Assembly (NCBI RefSeq): GCF_964340395.1
Contig: NC_135565.1
Location: 18,191,209 to 18,255,208, forward strand
Reading direction: 5' to 3'
Length of the DNA: 64,000 nucleotides
Origin: Glandiceps talaboti
Lineage: Eukaryota; Hemichordata; Enteropneusta; Spengelidae
Shown here: positions 44,344 to 64,000 of the stretch, piece after piece
Position numbering within the stretch: position 1 is the stretch's first letter
Layout of the letters: the number at the start of each line of letters is the position of its first letter
Notes under the pieces: model-generated
Told to the model about the DNA's origin: nothing
The model's input: the letters and a program-made list of their open reading frames with translations, nothing else
Database searches by the model: none
Translations under genes and position numbers: made by a program

Positions 44344-46074
44344 CATATCGAGATATTTAGTTATTCGTATACTACCAAATTCCTTTGCAGGGACAACTGT
44401 ATGTAGTGCCGTAAACTATTTAATTTGACACAATGACAAATTCATATTAAAGTTGAATTGATGGTACACATGGATGGCGGGAGAGGTACACAGTTGAATT
44501 CTAGCATGTATCATACCAACCCATTTCCGATACAAAGTTTTATCACTTATGAACGAGTTCGATACATAAACGTTTATGATACTTTTCATCAAAATGATAT
44601 ATTGTACACATGTCACTCAGCTTTTAAGATCTATAATATAGTCATATTTTTAATTTTTTTTAAATCTGTTTTGCATACTGCCTAAACCGAGGAAACATTG
44701 CACCAACGTTTAAAATTTAAATATCATTGGAAATTTGAAATATCACATGTTATTTCGAAAATAGAGTGGCACTACGGTAAGCGAATAACATTATTTTTGT
44801 CTACTTTTATACACTTTCGTTTAGTGTCAGTTCTCAAGAATGAATGTCTTCCGATTAGACCTAAACAATCAGTTGACAAATTGAAATTTAAGATGGACTA
44901 AGTTTGGTCTCACGGCCTGCAGCTAGCTTGAGTGCAGAGCGATGTAGTACAGTGTTCGGTAGTATGTACTGTTGAATATCACGTGTAAGATTACATTAGA
45001 CGTGTGTAGTTACTTCAAAATCCAAGCTCAGAATGTGGAGTCTTTATTGCAGTTCCCGAGTTACATACAAACTATTCTGAGGTGTTGTAAAGACTCAGAT
45101 TTGAAATATCGGGAACCAAATTGAATGAAGACCATTATTGTAGAGAATGTCGCCCTCATCGGTGAAATATGCTATTTTTACAGTATCACATCTAACCAAT
45201 CATACTTTATCAAAGTTACATTATGCACTGTCATGGGGGTGTAATCGCGTTAACTGCCATTTTTATCCAAAAATGCCGTTACCAGTAAGGCAAAGTGCTT
45301 TTGTTGAGTATGATTGAAAGGTCTAGAGCGACGCTCATGACATTTAACGACGCCCCTGTAATCTTAACACTTTAACAGTTGCAGGACATTTACCCAAGAG
45401 AATTCGAAAACAGTTGCCCACCTTAATTAAACATTAACACAACATTTGAATTTCTTTTGATATTTGAACCCCTACATTCAAAGAGAAGAATGACCATTAA
45501 AATTGAGTGTGGTTTAATATTTGTGATGTTTGGTACACTTGTCATAAGGGAACACCGTCGTTAAAATGAGATATTCACCCCTTTATCGCATTACTGAGAC
45601 GGCCGGTCCCAGACGCCTTTGAGACACGTAATATACCAGCTCAGGAAAGCGAGACAGGTATTTTGTTTCGCGAAATGACCGGGGATTGCACTTGAGGGTT
45701 TTGTTCTTAATAGCGTGATTTGGAATAAGTATCACACTTTTATAGTGGCCGTCAGTATATATATACGTCATTAGGAACAGTACAGTATATAATGATTGAC
45801 GCAGTAATCGCAGTGGGATATAATGATGTAATTTAAAACTAATTCAAGCAAAGGTCATTTTTTTTCCAAAGTTGGAAACTACCGTGCTCACGAACTATTC
45901 TAGTTAATCAGTGACTAATCAATCTCAACATGCATTGTGTTTTTGATCTCAATGTCCTGGCTTTATTTCATATTAGAAAAAAAAATTACTAAGTACTCTT
46001 GTACTGTAGACCGGGTGTACTTTGCTGAATAAATTTGTTTGCATGCACTATACAAAAAGTCATATTTGACCATG

Positions 46075-46231
46075 TCTGTCCACTGAGGTAAATCTTGGGC
46101 AGAAGATGTGTACATGTGGGGAGTATTAGACGAAGTACCACCTTTGACTTAATTTACCCCCGGTGATCTCTCACCTTGGGGGCTGTAGACAGTCAAAAGT
46201 GGTACTGCGTCTCGTACAACCCCTGGACAGA
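46075..46231. repeat. Foldback element
   Basis: Outer arms CTGTCCACTGAGG / CCCCTGGACAG and inner arms TTAGACGAAGTACCACCTTT / AAGTGGTACTGCGTCT, with ACCCCCGGTG opposite CACCTTGGGGG near the tip. It can form one long interrupted stem, as a small MITE or a structured transcript would. Confidence 0.55.
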
Positions 46232-46602
46232 GATGGTGGTTAGGGTGGTCACACGTAGGATAAAGGTTGGGTAAAGGTGGGTAAATTAGACTTTTCGTAT
46301 AGTGATGGTTCCCGGCGATTACGCTCAATTTTTCAATAGGTGGGGGAAGGTAGATTTTTTATTCATTTTTTTGTGTTTTCTCTTTCATGTGTGAGTGTCT
46401 AGTTCAGGCAGTTACGTTTTCTGTTGTTTTACATATGGTCTCTATGTTTTTGGTTTCTTCTCATCAGATTACAGCCATTACGGATTGGAAGAACAGTTTT
46501 ATATTGTCTCTTTAAGTTGATGTCAGTTTACTCATCCATTATTCCTGGCGAGACTTCACTCACAATTTTCGCGATTTCATTATTTTTCTCTCGAATTTGA
46601 AA

Positions 46603-46680
46603 AAAAAGTTTAGGGTCGGCAGTGAAAAACTATGTGGGGTCGGGTAACCGGAACCAAACAATTTTTTTAGGCCTAACTAC
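46603..46680. repeat. Short dispersed repeat (GTTTAGGGT...GGAA), copy 1 of 3
   Basis: GTTTAGGGTCGG, a variable spacer, then GGTCGGGTAACCGGAA. Related text occurs at about 51750-51830 and 55870-55920 in the same orientation. Confidence 0.5.
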
Positions 46681-46793
46681 ATTTTTTTCTTCACATTTTA
46701 TATAGCTTAAGTTCACCATTGTATTGCACATTGAGGAGTGACTTTCTCTTAACTATCTCTGTATCTCATCACTTGCAACTTTGACTAGCTCTT

Positions 46794-46798
<5 letters not shown>

Positions 46799-46835
<37 letters not shown>

Positions 46836-46886
46836 TTTATTTGTTTGTTTGTTTGTTTGTTTGTTTATTTGTTTGTTTGTTTGTTT
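46799..46886. repeat. GT and TTTG microsatellites
   Basis: About 32 bp of GT followed by about 55 bp of TTTG with TTTA variants. Confidence 0.96.
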
Positions 46887-47402
46887 GGTAATTATTTTAG
46901 CAATAATTGTAGTTTGTATACTTCTCGCAAAAGTAGTTGGTCTCATTGCATCTTACTTTTAACTGTGTACGTCCAAACCCTACATACCATTGTGAGTTCC
47001 CTTGAAACTCACAACACGTATACTTCACGCCTACGATATTTGTATGTATCATAGTGGCTCCTACGTGTTGATGACGATAGTTCTACGTATATTTAACCTT
47101 TTCAAGTGAACTTATATCCGATTATTTGATTCAATTGATTAGTTGCGAGATAATTCTGTTTGTAATTGTTCTTCCGGGATTGAAATAAAGGCAATCAGTA
47201 CCTTGGTGCTTCCTGTGTGTTGTGTTAAACACTAACAACAAATTACAATAAATGTAACGTATACTACATGGTTTTCTTAGTAGAACATAGACGCCTACTA
47301 TTATACACACTATGGATAAAGTACAGACAAGTTTAAATACTATGTCCGAATGAGAAAACGTGAGAAAAAGATTTTTTACTCAAAATGTACGCTAGATATA
47401 CG

Positions 47403-47403
<1 letters not shown>

Positions 47404-47479
<76 letters not shown>

Positions 47480-47750
47480 AGGGAGGGAGGGAGAGAGAGA
47501 GGGAGAGAGAGAGAGCACACATACATACATACATACATACATACATACATACATACATACATACATACATACGTACGTACATACATACATACACACACAC
47601 ACACACATACATACATACATACATACATGCATACATACGTACATACATACATACATACACACACATACATACATACATACATACATACATACATACATAC
47701 ATACATACATACACACACACATATATACGTACGTACGTACATACACAAAC
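47404..47750. repeat. GA then CATA microsatellites
   Basis: About 110 bp of GA/GGGA followed by about 235 bp of CATA with GTAC and CACA islands. The long overlapping open frames on both strands are repeat translations. Confidence 0.97.
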
Positions 47751-48371
47751 GTTTCACCGTCGTTTATACGGCACGTACATGTGATATTATCCCCTATATG
47801 TAGTAATGATTCATGTAACCCATCCATTACATTCGAAGTCCCACGTATAGATTCGTTGCGGACACAATCATCTGTTATTGTAACCAGACTTTGTTGCTAT
47901 GCACCGCTCTCAACAGACATAATATTGACAAACTTTCCAACTCAATTCATCACCTTCCGTGTAGATAATGGACTTTTCCAATTAATTAATATTTATTAAT
48001 GGGGTTCTTTTTATCGCAGGTTTATACAGAGACCACGTAGATTGGATTAAGTGTATACTTTAAACGCTCTCCTGAGATATTGAGTGTTTGTTTTACGTAA
48101 GCCGTTGTTTGCTATGCAAAGCACGTATATAGTATACTAAAAAAAGATTCGATCCGTTGGATGGAGGTTATGTTCTAAACTGCTTTTTTTTTCAGTTACA
48201 GAAACCACCGGAGAAAATTTATTTCCGGTCTTTTAAATATTTACGAGGTGTTCAAATGAAACAGTTAAGTATAAATGCTGAAATCTTACTGAAGAGGTGT
48301 GGGTACTTCTTCTGTTTTGCACCTTACAACAGAACGGTTATCTTCAAGTTTCTATCTGGATCATTGAAGTC

Positions 48372-50195
<1,824 letters not shown>

Positions 50196-50629
50196 GACTT
50201 GTGACGTCATGGAGTCTGCGACTGACGAACGAATTCGATGATGAACTTCCAGTATCTTGTTACATAGATTAATTTCTTGTCAAAACTACGTATGATATAG
50301 GTCGATTTCACATTTAGTATACATAGTTGGGAGTTTAATACAAACGTAATATGCAATACAGCAGGCAATAATGTTATACATATGCTTGTATTATTGTACA
50401 ATATTGTAATGATTGCTTAATTTTTTCGAGACATTAGCGATCGTTCAGTGCTGACATAATTGAAGTTGGAGGACTTTTTAGGCTGCCAGAAAGGACCCAA
50501 TTGTACAGTGTTACAACTCGGTGTCCAAACAAGGGATGTGCGATTTTGTTTTATTTATTGCTCGCTTAATAAACCAAATAATATCAAGCAAAACTTATCA
50601 AACACCGAACTGTTGCCTCCCTTTGTGTA

Positions 50630-50635
50630 AATAAA
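50630..50635 (+). terminator. Polyadenylation signal AATAAA
   Basis: AATAAA 435 bases after the stop codon of the small secreted gene; an earlier AATAAA near 50559 is an alternative. Confidence 0.4.
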
Positions 50636-52104
50636 GAATACAGATTTGCTGAATTATTTAGTTCTGTTTGTTAAGTTTTGTGTGCTTACAATATATTCGG
50701 GCGTTAATTATGTTGAAGTCAAAATTCATGTCAATAAGAACTACATTTCTTGTACTTTATGAGTTTTGGCTAATTTCAACCTTGATAGACCAAACAGTAT
50801 ACGTAATATGTAAACTTATTACTGTTCTTCCTCTTGATTTCACTGTAAATAAAGAATGTTTTCAAAGGAAAATTGTAGTAATGAAAATGTCAATGTTATG
50901 GTACACTCATTAAATTGACAATAACAATAATTGAGTACCTTTTATTCTGAGAGATAAAATCGTCACTATTCCAACATTCTGCAAATGATGCATTAGTCAT
51001 CAAGCTCGCCATACAGCCAAAGCGATTTACCCCAGACTTTTCTAGATAGTTTTACATCCGTACCGGAAACCCATAAACAAGAACGGGATGAAATATAGAA
51101 TGTGTAGCGTAGATAATATGCTCTTTACAAAGAGATTATGTGTTGTCCTGTGGGCTGGTCTTTGCGAAATGTCTACAAACATATTGTAATTTTTAAAGGA
51201 CTGATCAGCGCAGTGCTAAAATTTGTTTTTTTAAACACGAGTATTAAATTCAGAGTATTAAAGACATATGGCCTTAAATCATAAAATTGTTTTCGTCGTT
51301 AAAAAAGAAGTTTGGTATTTCCCCTAGTTTTACGCAATCGTACGAGATCAATGCTAGTGTTGGATCATACTAATGCAACTTAATGAGAGGGGCTACAGTA
51401 TACCAATTATATAAGTACTGTGGTGACATGCATTATCATTGATTTCGTGAAATAAAAAAAGCAGAACTTTTCGACAAGTTTGAATCGAAGTGTACTATTG
51501 CTTTGAAGTTTCTTCATACTATATTCTCTACTTGCTGATGAAATATGGCGTGCTAAGGCCATCGTCACTAATTGTTTTTGTTTTTGAAAAAATATTGCTT
51601 CGACCCAAAACCAAACGAAATGTTGGTCAGAATTTCCCTTCTGTGATATTTTGATGAAATATGTACAAACATCACTAGGGAGAGAAAACAGACGTGTATG
51701 AAGGTCAAGAAGACAAAGAATTTCTTATCATTTTTTGTTCCAAATGTTTAAAATGTTTAGGGTTGGTGGCTTTAAACTAGGGTCGGTCGGGTTATCGGAA
51801 AAACACACTTTTCTATTTTATCTGAGTTCCGTTTGTAATAATTAGTGCATTGATTTGATGTGTGACGCAACCTTTCTCGCCCCTCGTCAACGCATAGTAA
51901 CACTGTTTTTACTTCGTAAAACCAGTTCTGGTTTTTGTGTTAGATTTTTCAGCGGGTTGACTTTCTTGATAAAGAAAAGAAATAGACTATTCAAAACAAC
52001 TTGATTTTCTCATTTTATTCAAATATGGAACAGACAAAAAATATAAATATATCAAGACCAAGTCAGTATAAATTTGCAGTGAAATGTTAAACTACACAAG
52101 TTTA
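50636..52104. other. Intergenic region between convergent genes
   Basis: No coding exon supported. It holds the second copy of the short dispersed repeat (about 51745-51830). The rest is A+T-rich sequence in which I see nothing further. AATAAA on the minus strand overlaps the stop region of the LARGE-like gene (52101-52106). Confidence 0.6.
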
Positions 52105-63050
<10,946 letters not shown>

Positions 63051-64000
63051 TATTTTATAGTGAATGGCCGAAATTCATTTTGTTTAGAAAATAATATGCA
63101 TACATATCTTCTGTTTGAAAACTTCAGACGCTCAAGCCATCTTCAAAGAGTACACCCACTCTCCACCGAGTCTTCATTACCATGGTAACTGATTTCAAAT
63201 ACACCTGCAACAATAGCAATTCCCCTCAGTAGAAACATAAGGAAAGATACTGCACTGTATACATAGAAAGACGTCATCCAGTGACGCCAAAGATATGTGC
63301 TCCAAATCCTACTACAGGACAACAGCATTTGATGACGTCAGCTTTCACAATGTAGCAGACGACAACTCGATTGATCAAAAAATTAAAATCCCTTAAAAGT
63401 TTTATTCGATATTAAAAGGTGCAGTTGTTTAGTGACGTCATATCACGTCAAACAGTTGTTGTTTCCGGTTGATAATAAAGGGCTTGCAAGATATGTACTT
63501 TTGTACGTCATTATGATTTAAATAAAATCCTACACAGCTGGTACATAATCCGCACTCCTTTCGTCAGAAGTTGCAAATCTATCCCATCATACCTAGCAAC
63601 TGCAAATACCAGGTCGAAGTCTTGGAATGGGACAATCCAATATGGCGACTATCTGTTCAAAGGCATTTCCACTTGAAAATATTGTTATACACAGCGAAGA
63701 GGATATCAAAATTATGCTGTAATGTTGATTGGAAAATGCTCGATCAAGTTTTTTGCTTCTTTGTTAACTATGATTGCGACGAAGAAGACTTTTTCAGTGT
63801 TTACTGTGTGTATTTGTGTTCAGACGTTTATCCTGGCTCTCTTCCTATTAGGTATGTATGTAATATTCAAATAGATGGTGCATCAGCAGGTTATATTACT
63901 TAACTTGTCTGAAACAGTGTAAGCTAATCATAAATACACTCTCTGTAGCAAAGAAGGGCAGATTATTGTGGGAAGATGGACACAAAATGTAAACCGAGTT
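63051..64000. other. 5' flank of the LARGE-like gene
   Basis: It should hold the leader and promoter of the minus-strand gene. A 61-codon minus frame at 63143-63328 and a 110-codon plus frame at 63571-63903 are open but show no family, so I do not call them. ATGGCGAC at about 63640 is a YY1-like start context. Confidence 0.4.
63176..63190. promoter_or_regulatory. X-box-like palindrome upstream of the LARGE-like gene
   Basis: ATTACCATGGTAACT, about 125 bp upstream of the ATG, matches the RFX X-box consensus in both halves. Close variants are also repetitive in this genome (14.4-15.4 kb), so it may be a chance copy. Confidence 0.25.

Larger units (their letters stand above)
39556..48371. other. 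Intergenic region with repeats between the large minus-strand gene and the plus-strand small secreted gene
   Basis: No protein-coding exon supported. Contents: a possible leader exon (41784-41880), a poly-G hairpin (41662-41701), a LINE relic (42384-43010), microsatellites (43966-44342, 46799-46886, 47404-47750), a foldback (46075-46231) and one copy of a short dispersed repeat (46603-46680). The remaining A+T-rich stretches, including 44350-46070, show nothing I can name. Confidence 0.6.

Noticed and set aside
47333-47999. Frames up to 204 codons rich in Arg-Glu and His-Thr-Tyr-Ile
   Set aside because: GA and CATA microsatellite translations on both strands, with no family signal in the short unique tail.
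63143-63328. A 61-codon minus frame with a hydrophobic centre upstream of the LARGE-like gene
   Set aside because: It may be leader sequence or chance; it is not in frame with the gene's ATG and has no recognised similarity.
63571-63903. A 110-codon plus-strand frame at the right edge
   Set aside because: No ATG near its start, no domain or signal recognised and no supported splice partner inside the window.

Overview
The window looks like animal genomic DNA: intron-dense genes with consensus GT-AG junctions, EGF, NHL and LARGE-type protein families, LINEs and very abundant microsatellites. The gene repertoire (an invertebrate-style multidomain protein with a TRADD-N-like segment, an NHL propeller, and a divergent LARGE paralogue) and the A+T-rich, repeat-heavy sequence suggest a marine invertebrate such as a non-vertebrate deuterostome or a lophotrochozoan. 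The species cannot be fixed from sequence reading alone. I see no tRNA or rRNA gene, CRISPR array, retrovirus or LTR element. Exons were joined by reading splice junctions and codon phase by hand; no transcript evidence was available.

Layout. (1) About 0.45-7.4 kb, minus strand: the 5' part of a secreted or membrane EGF-repeat gene (signal-peptide exon plus three EGF exons, all phase 1) that runs off the left edge. (2) 7.4-13.4 kb: intergenic, with a long inverted repeat, microsatellites and SINE-like fragments. (3) 13.4-39.6 kb, minus strand: one large gene with nine phase-compatible coding exons, encoding a GT-B glycosyltransferase-like domain, an acidic/Ser-Thr linker made of small cassette exons, a TRADD-N-like domain, a coiled coil, a short internally repeated exon and an NHL beta-propeller (about 1,161 aa). 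Its last intron (about 19 kb) holds a degenerate ~150-bp repeat carrying X-box-like motifs and a huge 52-bp minisatellite organised as three arrays, each ending in the same ~130-bp block. One block copy is interrupted by a 2.5-kb terminal-inverted-repeat DNA element and by a 3.5-kb CR1/L2-type LINE. (4) 39.6-48.3 kb: intergenic, with a LINE relic, foldbacks and microsatellites. (5) 48.37-50.2 kb, plus strand: a two-exon gene for a small secreted precursor ending in a basic six-cysteine domain. (6) 52.1-63.05 kb, minus strand, tail-to-tail with the former: a 17-exon LARGE-like glycosyltransferase (634 aa, type II membrane protein) in which both DxD motifs are altered and one conserved GT8 segment is absent.

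The strongest candidates for something undescribed are the GT-B/TRADD-N-like/coiled-coil/NHL fusion, which has the build of a cell-death or innate-immune signalling scaffold; the LARGE paralogue with non-canonical active sites; and the small cysteine-rich secreted precursor. The three genes do not form an obvious pathway; they are neighbours in an ordinary animal gene landscape.
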